This document shows, piece by piece, positions 15,915 through 24,412 of a stretch of DNA of 64,000 nucleotides. Source of the stretch: RUG420 sp045642465 (lineage in GTDB: Bacteria > Bacillota > Clostridia > Oscillospirales > Acutalibacteraceae); NCBI GenBank assembly GCA_045642465.1, contig JAZUIY010000015.1, positions 1 through 64,000 on the forward strand, written 5' to 3'. The notes below the pieces were generated by a model. The model had not been told where the DNA came from. It searched no databases and was given only the letters and a program-made list of their open reading frames with translations. Every line of letters begins with the position of its first letter. Positions within the stretch are counted from its first letter, which is position 1. The translations under genes were made by a program, and so were the position numbers.

Positions 15915-16603
15915 TTAGAAATAACCTCCTGAGGTTTCGGTCTAACGAACATTAAACAGAATACCACAGCAAGCAATCCACATGCAACCAAAGAAGCATA
16001 GGTACCGAAAAAGTTTGTGCAAACTGCACCCAAAAAGGCACCCAAAACAAAAATGGAAATGTAGGCCAAATACTTCCCGCCTACCCGGGCGCTTTCCGGA
16101 TCCTGTCCCAGGTATCCCTTTAATAAATGAACGGACGCATTCCGCAGATTCCCGGTACACATCGTGGTGACTATGTTGTGACCCTTGGTGTCTCGGAAAC
16201 TTTCTACCTGGAGGCTGCAGGTAACCGCAATGAGGATGGCCACAAGGCCGTTATAACGGAATTCATCCGGAATGAAGGATACGGCAGCCACCGCCAGGAG
16301 TTCTGTCAGCACAATGTACTGCCGCCAATGGAGCTTTCCGTCAAAACGTTTGCGGACCCGCACTACGTTGGAAAGCACAATGCCAATGGCGTAAGCCAAA
16401 ATTGGCAGGCAGGTCAAGCCGGCCTGACGGAAGTCAAAGCGGGCAAGGGAAATGCCCAGCAGTACAATGTTGCCGGTTTGGGCGTTGGCAAAAACGCCAC
16501 CCCGGCAAAGGAAAGTGTAGGCATCTAAAAACCCACCGGACATAGCCAGAAAGAAGGCCACTGTTAAGGACTCAGACATCTGATTAGGCTTTGTTAGTTT
16601 CAT
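15911..16603 (-). CDS. YoaK/DUF1275 family membrane protein
   Basis: A 230-residue integral membrane protein of the DUF1275 (YoaK) family. Diagnostic parts are GGFLDAYTFLCRGGVFANAQ followed by TGNIVLLG, and the second-half repeat NIVTTMCTGNLRNA. About six hydrophobic segments. AAAGGAGT places the start at ATG 16603; an upstream in-frame start at 16621 overlaps the RBS. Function unknown. Forms a two-gene unit with the DUF1294 gene. Confidence 0.9.
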   Translation of the reverse strand: MKLTKPNQMSESLTVAFFLAMSGGFLDAYTFLCRGGVFANAQTGNIVLLGISLARFDFRQAGLTCLPILAYAIGIVLSNVVRVRKRFDGKLHWRQYIVLTELLAVAAVSFIPDEFRYNGLVAILIAVTCSLQVESFRDTKGHNIVTTMCTGNLRNASVHLLKGYLGQDPESARVGGKYLAYISIFVLGAFLGAVCTNFFGTYASLVACGLLAVVFCLMFVRPKPQEVISK

Positions 16604-16715
16604 GCTGTCTACTCCTTTCAAAAGTCACCCAAGTGTAACACAGCAAACCTTTTTAAAACAAGAATATTATCTTAAACTTTTTACGAATATTTAAAAAACC
16701 ATAAAGGAGAAACCC

Positions 16716-17870
16716 ATGGCTCAGAATGCACCTTGCCCGCTCCAAAAAAAGTGCGGCGGCTGCCAGCTGCAGCACCTGACCTATCAGGAGCAACTACAAT
16801 TTAAAATGCAGCGTGAGCAGTATTATCTTAGCCGCTTTGGCAAGATAGAGCCTATTCTCGGTATGAAGAACCCAACTCATTACCGGAATAAGGTGCAAGC
16901 CGCATTCTCCTATGACTATAAACACCGAAAACTGGTGTCCGGCGTTTACCAGTCCAACTCCCACAGAGTGGTTCCGGTAAACGACTGCCTCATTGAGGAC
17001 AAAATAGCAGACAAAATTATTGTAGATATCCGCAAGCTCATGCAGGGCTTTAAGTTTACCGCTTATAACGAAGACACCGGCAAAGGCTTCATCCGCCACA
17101 TTTTGGTAAAGCGCAGTTTCAGCACCGGTCAAATTATGGTGGTCATTGTCTCCGGCACCCCTATCTTCCCTGCCCGGAACAATTTTATGAAAGCCCTTTT
17201 AAAAGAGCATCCGGAAATTACCACCGTTATTCACAACGTGAACCCATACCGCACCAACCTGGTTCTGGGAAAGCAGGAAAAGGTGCTCTATGGCAAAGGA
17301 TATATTGAAGACGAACTCTTAGGCTGTACCTTCCGGATTTCCGCCAAGAGTTTTTACCAGATCAATCCGGTCCAGACAGAAGTGCTGTACCAAACCGCCA
17401 TTGACTATGCAGGCCTCACCGGAAAAGAGACCTTCTTTGACGCCTATTGCGGTACCGGCACCATAGGTCTCATTGCAGCCACCAAAGGGGCTGGCAAGGT
17501 CATTGGGGTAGAACTAAACAAAGACGCCGTCAAGGACGCCATAGCCAACGCTAAGCGCAACCAAATTGAAAATGCCAAATTCTACGGCGGAGATGCCACC
17601 CGTTTCATTACGGAAATGGCCGATGCCAAAGAAAAGGTAGATGTTATTATGATGGACCCGCCTCGTGCTGGTTCCACCGAAGCCTTTTTAGATGCCTGTG
17701 TCAAAATGGCCCCTCCTACCATTGTCTACGTTTCCTGTAACCCGGAAACCCTTTCCAGGGACTTAAAGTACATCACCAAAAAAGGCTACAAAGTCAAAAA
17801 GATTCAACCGGTAGATATGTTCCCATATACGGAGCACATTGAAACCGTGGTGCAATTAAAGAGAAAATAA
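16716..17870 (+). CDS. rlmD: 23S rRNA (uracil-C5)-methyltransferase, RlmD/TrmA family
   Basis: A 384-residue SAM-dependent RNA m5U methyltransferase. The N-terminal Fe-S cluster motif CPLQKKCGGCQLQ is present, followed by the central domain and the Rossmann methyltransferase domain with DAYCGTGTIGL (SAM), MMDPPRAGS and the catalytic SCNPETLSRD. It lacks the N-terminal TRAM domain of many homologues, hence the shorter length. AAAGGAG precedes ATG 16716. The exact target (U1939, U747 or tRNA U54) is not decidable by sight. The cytosolic amide hydrolase follows 15 bases later. Confidence 0.92.
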   Translation: MAQNAPCPLQKKCGGCQLQHLTYQEQLQFKMQREQYYLSRFGKIEPILGMKNPTHYRNKVQAAFSYDYKHRKLVSGVYQSNSHRVVPVNDCLIEDKIADKIIVDIRKLMQGFKFTAYNEDTGKGFIRHILVKRSFSTGQIMVVIVSGTPIFPARNNFMKALLKEHPEITTVIHNVNPYRTNLVLGKQEKVLYGKGYIEDELLGCTFRISAKSFYQINPVQTEVLYQTAIDYAGLTGKETFFDAYCGTGTIGLIAATKGAGKVIGVELNKDAVKDAIANAKRNQIENAKFYGGDATRFITEMADAKEKVDVIMMDPPRAGSTEAFLDACVKMAPPTIVYVSCNPETLSRDLKYITKKGYKVKKIQPVDMFPYTEHIETVVQLKRK

Positions 17871-17885
17871 AAGAAGGCGCATTTT

Positions 17886-18995
17886 ATGAAACGTATCATG
17901 AAACCAAAGCAAGTCTTTAACCATGTTTTAGACCTGGGTACCTATGACAACTTGGCTTATAACGAGGTTTTCCAGTTCTTTGAATCCATCAATCAGGGTT
18001 GGGGCGGCTGTTCTGCCATTGCCAAGACCCTGCCAAACGGAGACACCGTTGTAGGACGCAACATGGACTTGAATATTTCCAACAAGCCGGCTTTTATTGT
18101 CCGCACCAACGTAGAAGGTCACCTGAAAACCGTAGGGCTTTCTTACTTTTATACCATCCTGCCAGACTATAAGGACGTGCTGGAAAACGGCTTAGACGAA
18201 AATCTTTATAACCTGATTCCGTTCCTCTGCACCGACGTGCTGAACGAAGCAGGTCTCTACATTGAAACCAACATGCGTACCGGGGAATGCTGGCCAAACG
18301 GCGTCAGCAAGTTTGCCTGCTACGGTACTAATCCGGATTCCGACCGTCATGTCCGTGTCAGCATTTTGCCGCGTCTTCTCGGAGAAGAATGCAAAACCGT
18401 AGACGAGGCGCTGGCCTACGTCAAAACCCTGAACCTTTATACCGAAGAGGGCAAGCCAACCGCTTGGAACTTCTGTTTCCTCTTAGCCGACGCCACCGGC
18501 AAGTACGGTATTTTGGAAGTAGCCGACGACAAAGTCATTTGGCACAACATGCAGCCATGCCAAACCAACTTCTACTTAGACGAAACCTTGGCAAAGAAGG
18601 AAGACTACAAAGCCGGTGTTGGCCGTTATGAACTTCTCATGACCAACATTGACTCCGTAAAGACCCAGGCTGACATGTACGACCTCATCCGTAAGGTCAG
18701 CTACTATCAAATCTACACCCCTCACTGCCCATTTGATCAGCGCAGTGAATTTGTGGGTTCCCTGCCTCATTACACCACTGCTTATTTGCTGGACGAAGCA
18801 AATCGCCCGGAAATTGAGGCTTACATGAAAGAAACCGGATTAAAAGTCACCTCCAAGGACCGGCAGACCCAGCAGGACATCAACAAATACTGGGAATCCG
18901 CTTTCACCGAATTGGCAAACTGTCAGAAGAAGACCTTGTTTGTCCGCTTCTTTGAAGACGAAGAACGGACCCTGACCTTGGGATTTGACGACTAA
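17886..18995 (+). CDS. Linear amide C-N hydrolase, Ntn type, cytosolic form
   Basis: A 369-residue paralogue of the exported hydrolase at 2937. The probable nucleophile is Cys42 in GWGGCSAIAK, with the conserved VVGRNMDLNISNK, NMRTGECWPNG, FACYGTNPDSD and WNFCFLLADATG blocks. It has no signal peptide, so the two copies would act on opposite sides of the membrane. About 41 residues precede Cys42 and must be removed if it uses an N-terminal nucleophile. It is probably co-transcribed with rlmD. Confidence 0.85.
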   Translation: MKRIMKPKQVFNHVLDLGTYDNLAYNEVFQFFESINQGWGGCSAIAKTLPNGDTVVGRNMDLNISNKPAFIVRTNVEGHLKTVGLSYFYTILPDYKDVLENGLDENLYNLIPFLCTDVLNEAGLYIETNMRTGECWPNGVSKFACYGTNPDSDRHVRVSILPRLLGEECKTVDEALAYVKTLNLYTEEGKPTAWNFCFLLADATGKYGILEVADDKVIWHNMQPCQTNFYLDETLAKKEDYKAGVGRYELLMTNIDSVKTQADMYDLIRKVSYYQIYTPHCPFDQRSEFVGSLPHYTTAYLLDEANRPEIEAYMKETGLKVTSKDRQTQQDINKYWESAFTELANCQKKTLFVRFFEDEERTLTLGFDD

Positions 18996-19007
18996 AAAAG
19001 ACAAAAC

Positions 19008-19042
19008 AAAAGCCCTGATGAACTTCATCAGGGCTCTTTTTA
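19008..19042. terminator. Intrinsic terminator, convergent
   Basis: AGCCCTGATGAA / TTCATCAGGGCT with A and T runs, between the amide hydrolase and the leftward ABC permease. Confidence 0.88.
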
Positions 19043-20626
19043 ATATTCCGTAAATCTCTTTGCGCCACGGGTGGTAATCCAGCGGTTCAGCAAGATGCAG
19101 ATAACCACAAGCACTACCGTAGCAAGGACAAAGTAAACGTTGATACTCAGCAGGTTCCGCAGTGGAACAAACGGTGCGATGAGTAAAATGCCGCCAAAGT
19201 AACTGGCAAACCAGCTGTAAAGTACGTTGGCGCTTTGCTTAATGGGTTGTACTTCAGAGGTCCACTGGAAGTTAGGACGTAACACGCCAATGATTAAGCC
19301 AATGGCTCCGGTAAACCAGCAAAACAGCACTAAGAACAGGGTTAGTAACAGGCTGGTAAGCAGCGGCAAGCGAATGGCAATGCAAAGCAAAACGGAAGTC
19401 ACCAGCGCGGCAATACCGTTTAACACCACGTGGACGTTTTCCTTGGCCAGCAATACGGATGCCGGAGAAACCGGAAGGCTTTTCACAAGCCACAGGTTTT
19501 TCCCTTCCAGGGAAACGGACGGTGTGGAAATGGCATTTATGCCAAGGATCAAAACCAGAGAGGATACCACGGCCAACGGCAGCAACTGCGCCATGTCCGG
19601 TACCGCCTCCGAGAGAGGGTTTAGTACTTGGTTTATATCATTTCTCTTGATGATGGCCAAAACGCCTAAAATCGGCATCAGGAACAAACCGAGGCCGCAA
19701 TTCAGCAAATAGGTCGGCAAACCGAAGAACCGTTTTAGTTCCCGGAGGAACAAGGCTTTAGACGGCGTATGGAAGGATTCCTTGCCCGCCTTATAGGTAG
19801 CTTTTTTGGCACCTAATTTGGTGGTAGTTAATTTGAGGAACGTCCGGTCCAGAATGAAGAACCCCAGTGCAGACAGCGCCAAAATCAAACCGGAAACCAG
19901 CAGCATGGCACTTCCTGACCCAAGGGCAGCTAGGCCCAGTTCATAAAACAAGAAGGCCTTGCCCTGTATGGTGGCCGCAAAACTTTCCGCATTGGCCAGC
20001 ATGGCCTCTGTTGCATTGTCAAAGTTGAAGGAAGAGACAAAGCGGAAATACAGAGCCAGGAAAACCAAGGATACAATGGTAACGAGCACATTTTTCCGGC
20101 GGACTTTGCTAACAATATACGCCACTATCCAACCAAGAAGGCAAGTGAGGATAGTAACCAGTAACGCAATAATTACCGTTAACAGCAGCTGGAAACATAC
20201 TGCCACAGCGCCGCCTTTCCCTTGAATCCAGGCTGGAAGGATAGCTGCAAGCCAAACTACCGCACTATAAAGACCACTCATGCAAAAGACCGGCAGCAAG
20301 CGGGCAATCAGCAAGGTCTTGGTGGGAATTGGCATGGCCAGCAAAAGGTCATTGTCTTTGGACTGGTACAGCATGTTGTAAGTAGTAAACACGCTGCCAA
20401 ACACGCCCATGGTAATGGAAAAAATCCCGCCAAAAGCATAATAAATCCAAGCAAAATCCGTGTTGAGCAGTGGGACGAAGGCCCAAAACATGGTGAAGAA
20501 CATGGCCGCCAGCACGAGGAATACAATGATTAGGGCCACGGTGTTTCCCACATCATGCTTTTTCTTTTTGGTCTGGGAACCCCGGAAGATTTCTAAAAAT
20601 TGCTTTTTCAGTAAGGGCTTTAACAT
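19040..20626 (-). CDS. ABC transporter permease, large multi-span
   Basis: A 528-residue membrane protein with about twelve hydrophobic segments in two halves, of the type paired with single ABC-2-like ATPases in Bacillota. Start and first segment: MLKPLLKKQFLEIFRG, then a Lys-rich loop. It starts 3 bases after the ATPase stop and is the last gene of the SPFH operon. It most resembles exporters of peptides or envelope material, but the substrate is not known. Confidence 0.85.
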   Translation of the reverse strand: MLKPLLKKQFLEIFRGSQTKKKKHDVGNTVALIIVFLVLAAMFFTMFWAFVPLLNTDFAWIYYAFGGIFSITMGVFGSVFTTYNMLYQSKDNDLLLAMPIPTKTLLIARLLPVFCMSGLYSAVVWLAAILPAWIQGKGGAVAVCFQLLLTVIIALLVTILTCLLGWIVAYIVSKVRRKNVLVTIVSLVFLALYFRFVSSFNFDNATEAMLANAESFAATIQGKAFLFYELGLAALGSGSAMLLVSGLILALSALGFFILDRTFLKLTTTKLGAKKATYKAGKESFHTPSKALFLRELKRFFGLPTYLLNCGLGLFLMPILGVLAIIKRNDINQVLNPLSEAVPDMAQLLPLAVVSSLVLILGINAISTPSVSLEGKNLWLVKSLPVSPASVLLAKENVHVVLNGIAALVTSVLLCIAIRLPLLTSLLLTLFLVLFCWFTGAIGLIIGVLRPNFQWTSEVQPIKQSANVLYSWFASYFGGILLIAPFVPLRNLLSINVYFVLATVVLVVICILLNRWITTRGAKRFTEY

Positions 20627-20629
20627 GGC

Positions 20630-21334
20630 TTATTCCTCCAGTTCCAAGAACACAGATTCCAAGCTTTCGTCTCCCTTAACCTCATCCATGGTTCCAGATT
20701 TCATAAGCGTTCCGTTTTTAATGATGGCCACCTTGTGGCACAGTTTTTCTGCCACTTCCAACACGTGGGTGGAGAAGAAGATGGCCCCGCCGTTTTGGCA
20801 TACTTCCGCCATCATTTCCTTCAAGGTATAAGCGGCCTTCGGGTCTAAGCCCACAAACGGCTCGTCCATAATAATCAGTTTCGGGGTGTGAATCCAGGCT
20901 GCCACAATGGCCAGTTTCTGCTTCATCCCGTGGGAATAAGCGGAAATCAGCTGGGCCAAATCATCGGTGAGTTCAAAGAGCCCTGCATAGTGGGCGATTC
21001 GCTCTTCCCGCTCTTTCTGAGATACCCCATAAATATCAGCTACAAAATTCAGATATTGAATGCCTGTCATGTAATCATATAGGTCTGGGTTATCTGGAAT
21101 ATATGCCATGATTTTCTTACAAGCAATTGGGTCCTCTTTGATGGATTCCCCATCTATGAGAATGTCCCCGGAATCAAACTGCAATATACCTACCACGCTT
21201 TTCAAGGTGGTGGTTTTCCCTGCCCCGTTGTGTCCAATAAAACCGTAGATTTCTCCCGGCTGAATGTGAAGGGTCAGGTTGTCTACTGCCTTCTGGTCCC
21301 CAAATGTTTTGGTTAATTGATTAATCTTTAGCAC
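20630..21334 (-). CDS. ABC transporter ATP-binding protein
   Basis: A 234-residue ATPase with Walker A GHNGAGKTT, signature SYSHGMKQKLAI, Walker B LIIMDEPF and the H-loop STHVLEVAE. The start is set at GTG 21334 because AAAGGAC lies 6 bases upstream; an in-frame TTG at 21355, directly after the previous stop, is the alternative. It energises the permease encoded next to it, forming an ABC-2-type exporter. Third gene of the SPFH-RHH-ABC operon. Confidence 0.92.
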   Translation of the reverse strand: MLKINQLTKTFGDQKAVDNLTLHIQPGEIYGFIGHNGAGKTTTLKSVVGILQFDSGDILIDGESIKEDPIACKKIMAYIPDNPDLYDYMTGIQYLNFVADIYGVSQKEREERIAHYAGLFELTDDLAQLISAYSHGMKQKLAIVAAWIHTPKLIIMDEPFVGLDPKAAYTLKEMMAEVCQNGGAIFFSTHVLEVAEKLCHKVAIIKNGTLMKSGTMDEVKGDESLESVFLELEE

Positions 21335-21355
21335 GTTTTGTCCTTTCTGAGCCAA

Positions 21356-21553
21356 TTAGTTTATGTCCAATTCAATTGGTTCATCTATTGTTTCAGATAT
21401 GTACTTCCCGTCTTTTTTGCGCTGTTTTACGCATTCGGTCAACAGGTATTCAATTTGTCCATTTACAGAACGGAAGTCATCTTCTGCCCAAGCTGCAATG
21501 GCGTCATAGAGCTTTGCATTTAGGCGAAGCGGGACTTGTTTTTTCTCTGCCAC
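21356..21553 (-). CDS. Small ribbon-helix-helix (Arc-like) DNA-binding protein
   Basis: A 65-residue protein with the RHH pattern: strand KQVPLRLNAKLYDAIAAWA, turn, then SVNGQIEYLLTECVKQRKK. Such proteins bind DNA as dimers through paired beta-strands and often regulate their own operon. Its operon promoter carries two TGATATCA palindromes just after the predicted transcription start, a fitting target. It lies between the SPFH and ABC ATPase genes. Confidence 0.82.
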   Translation of the reverse strand: MAEKKQVPLRLNAKLYDAIAAWAEDDFRSVNGQIEYLLTECVKQRKKDGKYISETIDEPIELDIN

Positions 21554-21573
21554 GGGACATACCTCTCTTCCGA

Positions 21574-22566
21574 TTAATACAGTGAGCCGGAGTTAACTAC
21601 CGGCTGTGCGTCTTTGTTGCCACAAAGAACTACCAACAGGTTGGATACCATGGCGGCCTTGCGTTCTTCGTCCAGATCCACAATGCCATTTTGTGCCAGT
21701 CTATCCAAGGCCATTTCTACCATGCCGACGGAGGACTCAACAATGAGTTTTCTGGCGTCTACAATGGCGGAAGCCTGCTGTCTCTGGAGCATGGCGGCTG
21801 CAATTTCCGGAGCATAAGCCAGGTAGGTAAAGCGTACGTCTACAATTTCCAAACCGGCTTCTGCTACCCGTTCTTGCAGCTCTTCTTTAATGCGTCCAAC
21901 TACCACTTCGGTAGACCCGCGGAGGCTTCCGTCATCGGCAAGGCCGTCTCCGGTAGTGTCAATGTTTGGCACTACGTCGTATGGATAGATTTTTACAATG
22001 TTACGAACTGCTGCATCGCTCTGCAAAGAAAGATATTCTTTGTAGTTGTCTACGGTGAACACTGCTTTGGCGGTATCCACAACACGCCACATAACGGCAA
22101 TTCCAACCTCAACCGGGTTACCCAAAGCGTCGTTTATTTTCTGTTTGGAGTTGTTGAGGGTCATGATTTTCAGAGAGATTTTGTTGGTCTTCTTGCCGGC
22201 AACCATGGCTGCGGCGGCTGCAGAAGCATCCGGGTCACCCACGTCCCCGCTCTGGCCAAGCTTGGTGGTGGCAGCCGGGTTGGTGGTGGTGCAAAGCGGA
22301 TTTACGAAGTAGTAACCTTCGCCTTTAATGGAGCCGACATACTTACCGAAGAGGGTAAGAACCAGGGCTTCCTGTGGTTTCAGCACTTTCAGGCCGTTGA
22401 AGCAAATGCAGGCAATGGTGAGCACAATTGCGGAAATAGCGGTCAGAACCATCATGCCTTTGATTGGGAAATAAACCAATCCGGCAGTACAAGCGGCGCA
22501 GACGAGAATCAGCACGCCAAGCATCAAAAGGCCTATCTTTTTCGTGGTATAAATTTTTTCGGTCAT
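21574..22566 (-). CDS. SPFH/Band 7 domain membrane protein
   Basis: A 330-residue protein with two N-terminal hydrophobic segments (about residues 8-55) followed by a Band 7/SPFH domain: QEALVLTLFGKYVGSIKGEG, PVEVGIAVMWRVVDTAKAVF, RSTEVVVGRIKEELQERVAE and a C-terminal helical part with AAAMLQRQQASAIVDARKLI. Such proteins form membrane microdomain scaffolds. AAAGGAGG fixes ATG 22566. An Ala-rich insertion (SAAAAAMVAGKK) interrupts the early SPFH region. It heads an operon with an RHH protein and an ABC exporter. Confidence 0.9.
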   Translation of the reverse strand: MTEKIYTTKKIGLLMLGVLILVCAACTAGLVYFPIKGMMVLTAISAIVLTIACICFNGLKVLKPQEALVLTLFGKYVGSIKGEGYYFVNPLCTTTNPAATTKLGQSGDVGDPDASAAAAAMVAGKKTNKISLKIMTLNNSKQKINDALGNPVEVGIAVMWRVVDTAKAVFTVDNYKEYLSLQSDAAVRNIVKIYPYDVVPNIDTTGDGLADDGSLRGSTEVVVGRIKEELQERVAEAGLEIVDVRFTYLAYAPEIAAAMLQRQQASAIVDARKLIVESSVGMVEMALDRLAQNGIVDLDEERKAAMVSNLLVVLCGNKDAQPVVNSGSLY

Positions 22567-22596
22567 AGTGAGACCTCCTTTGGAGTAATATGTTAG

Positions 22597-22615
22597 TGAT
22601 ATCATTTTGATATCA
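22597..22615 (-). promoter_or_regulatory. Twin TGATATCA operator
   Basis: Two identical 8-bp palindromes, TGATATCA at 22597-22604 and 22608-22615, are separated by 3 bases (11-bp centre-to-centre, one helical turn). They begin about 8 bases downstream of the predicted start of transcription. The spacing suits tandem RHH dimers; the RHH gene lies in this operon. Confidence 0.75.
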
Positions 22616-22629
22616 TTCCTTGCAACTCC

Positions 22630-22658
22630 ACTATAATCAACAAATGAGAAACTGTCAA
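22630..22658 (-). promoter_or_regulatory. Sigma-A promoter of the SPFH-RHH-ABC operon
   Basis: On the minus strand TTGACA (22653-22658), 17 bases, TATAGT (22630-22635): consensus -35 and 5/6 -10 at ideal spacing. Confidence 0.9.
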
Positions 22659-22660
22659 TA

Positions 22661-22685
22661 AAAAAGCCTCCCAAAAGGGAGGCTA
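22661..22685. terminator. Terminator, GCCTCCC family
   Basis: GCCTCCCAAAAGGGAGGC (22666-22683), with a T run on the minus strand, ends the leftward lipoprotein gene at 22700. Its A-run side abuts the SPFH promoter. Confidence 0.9.
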
Positions 22686-22699
22686 ACAGTCAAAGAATT

Positions 22700-23299
22700 T
22701 TACTTGGTCATGGATTCCATTTCCTGAGCAATACCAATGAACTGATCTTCAGCCATTCTGCCCTGGTCTTCTACCATGAATACATACTGGCCGCCGTTGC
22801 CGTCGAACCATCTGTAGAGTTTCCAACCGTCAGCGGAAACATACTTGGTGTCCTTGGAAACCTTGGAATAAGCGGTACCTTCGGAAGTCTTAATACCGGA
22901 AATATCACCGGTGGACTTCGCGTATCTCCAGCAGTAGGAATAGCCGTTCAAATGGAAGTTGTATTCCGCAATATTACCGGAAGTGGTGCAATATTCGCTC
23001 GTAACACCCATTACGCCCGGGTGGCACATTTTGCAGCCGAACTTTTTGTTCAGGTCATCTACGGTCATAGCCTTCTTTGTGGTCGGCTGAGGAGCCGGCT
23101 TAGTAGTTGCCTTGGTGGTCGTCTTTGTGGACGGCTTCGTGGTTGTCTGGGTTGTTGTCTGAGCAGCTTCCTGTACCTGGGTTTCATACTGAATGCCATT
23201 CGGGTTTGCTGCTTCTTCTGCAGTCTTCTTACCACATGCGGCAAAGCTCATGGCCATCATAAACAGGGCTAAAACAAGTGCTACGTATTTCTTCATCAT
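22700..23299 (-). CDS. Lipoprotein with Thr-rich linker and C-terminal HPGVMGV domain
   Basis: A 199-residue lipoprotein (lipobox SFAAC) in three parts: a lipidated N-terminus; a Thr/Lys/Pro-rich linker of about 40 residues typical of an extended, possibly glycosylated stalk; and a C-terminal domain of about 115 residues starting near LNKKFGCKMC. The domain is shared with the lipoprotein at 24741 (HPGVMGV, IAEYNF, WRYAKSTGDISG, LYRWFDGNGGQYVFMVED, IAQEMESMTK). I do not recognise it. AAGGTGGAAGG precedes ATG 23299. Confidence 0.85.
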   Translation of the reverse strand: MMKKYVALVLALFMMAMSFAACGKKTAEEAANPNGIQYETQVQEAAQTTTQTTTKPSTKTTTKATTKPAPQPTTKKAMTVDDLNKKFGCKMCHPGVMGVTSEYCTTSGNIAEYNFHLNGYSYCWRYAKSTGDISGIKTSEGTAYSKVSKDTKYVSADGWKLYRWFDGNGGQYVFMVEDQGRMAEDQFIGIAQEMESMTK

Positions 23300-23341
23300 T
23301 TTCCTTCCACCTTTCAAGTCGTGTGTTTTGTCTTACATCTT

Positions 23342-23371
23342 ATTATACGAACAACTTTGGGAAAGGGACAA
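23342..23371 (-). promoter_or_regulatory. Promoter of the Thr-linker lipoprotein gene
   Basis: On the minus strand TTGTCC (23366-23371), 18 bases, TATAAT (23342-23347), about 40 bases before the coding start. Confidence 0.8.
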
Positions 23372-23409
23372 TAATTCTCAGAATTTCAGGGTTATTTTAT
23401 GAAATATGC

Positions 23410-23415
23410 TATAAT
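23410..23415 (+). promoter_or_regulatory. Extended -10 promoter of the Cys-rich protein gene
   Basis: TGCTATAAT carries the TGn extension next to a consensus TATAAT; no clear -35 is seen. The start codon is about 40 bases downstream. Confidence 0.7.
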
Positions 23416-23453
23416 GAGAACCATATGGAGAAAAAGAAATGGAGGTGCCGCAA

Positions 23454-24341
23454 ATGAGCAACAAGAAAACCTTTCTAATTCTGCTGGCCATTGTAACCGC
23501 CGCCGCCATCATTTGTGGCGTTGGCTTCAACTTCTACAGCCGGTCCAAGTATTCTCCGTTCCGGGAACCGGAAACCAGAGTTTCCACCAAGTTGGAAACC
23601 ACAACCCAGTCCACCACCAAACCGGGGAAATGTGCCCACGGGCATGAATATACGGCCGGTGCCACATGCGGATGCAAAATCTGCATGAAAGAAGGGGTTA
23701 TAGATAAGAACTGTCAACTAGAAGCCCTCTATAAAAAGGTCACCATTACCTGTCCGCTCTGTGGCAAGAACCAAACCTTTGCCAACACCATTGCGGAAGG
23801 GCAGCAATGTAAGAAGTGTCACACCATTTATCCAAACCAGGACAAAGACCGCATGGTGAACTGCAAGTGTAAAAGCTGCAGTGCACAGCTGCAAATCTGT
23901 TATAACAGCACCGGTCTAAAGAACGTAAACGTGAAAATCAACGGCACCCTTTATGCTGCAGAAGAAGCCTATAAGTTGACCAAGTCCTGCAGACCGGTAG
24001 ACTATAAGGGAACCACCTACTTCTACTATGCCGACGACTACGTTACTTACAGTAAAATCTGTACCTGTGGAAAAGACTTAGGCATTTCCAAAGCCTATGT
24101 GCTCTACACCTTCAACGGAGACCGCATGACCAAGGTCAGCGGAGACACCGGACTTCCATACTATGCCGGCAGCAACCGGTTCTACACCAGAAACGGCAAA
24201 GTGGAAACCATGTACCGGGCAGACGGATCCCTGCTAAAACAAGTGGATCACACCGACTGCCAGCAGGAGACCTCCTCCACCACCTACTACGTCATAGAAT
24301 ATGATGACGGCGAAGAGCCGGAATACTCCTGGCTTCCATAA
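23454..24341 (+). CDS. Membrane-anchored Cys-rich protein with several CxxC motifs
   Basis: A 295-residue protein with one N-terminal transmembrane segment (about residues 5-27), a short Thr-rich stretch, then a region with many Cys pairs: CAHGH, CGCKIC, CPLC, CKKC, CKCKSC and CTCGK. These look like successive zinc-ribbon knuckles or redox pairs. A Tyr-rich tail ends in an acidic motif (YDDGEEPEYSW). GGAGGTG fixes ATG 23454. I recognise no family. If the membrane orientation is N-in, the Cys knuckles lie outside, which is unusual for zinc ribbons. Confidence 0.8.
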   Translation: MSNKKTFLILLAIVTAAAIICGVGFNFYSRSKYSPFREPETRVSTKLETTTQSTTKPGKCAHGHEYTAGATCGCKICMKEGVIDKNCQLEALYKKVTITCPLCGKNQTFANTIAEGQQCKKCHTIYPNQDKDRMVNCKCKSCSAQLQICYNSTGLKNVNVKINGTLYAAEEAYKLTKSCRPVDYKGTTYFYYADDYVTYSKICTCGKDLGISKAYVLYTFNGDRMTKVSGDTGLPYYAGSNRFYTRNGKVETMYRADGSLLKQVDHTDCQQETSSTTYYVIEYDDGEEPEYSWLP

Positions 24342-24345
24342 AAAG

Positions 24346-24378
24346 CAAAAACCCCGAGCAAACGCTCGGGGTTTTCTC
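24346..24378 (+). terminator. Intrinsic terminator after the Cys-rich protein gene
   Basis: AAAACCCCGAGC/GCTCGGGGTTTT, perfect 12-bp stem, with T-rich tail. Confidence 0.92.
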
Positions 24379-24412
24379 TTTCACAAATAAAGTTAGAAAG
24401 GTTTGTAGCCTC

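Noticed and set aside
21691..22596. Open frame of 301 codons on the plus strand
   Set aside because: It lies wholly antisense to the SPFH gene, has no ribosome binding site and shows no recognisable protein features.
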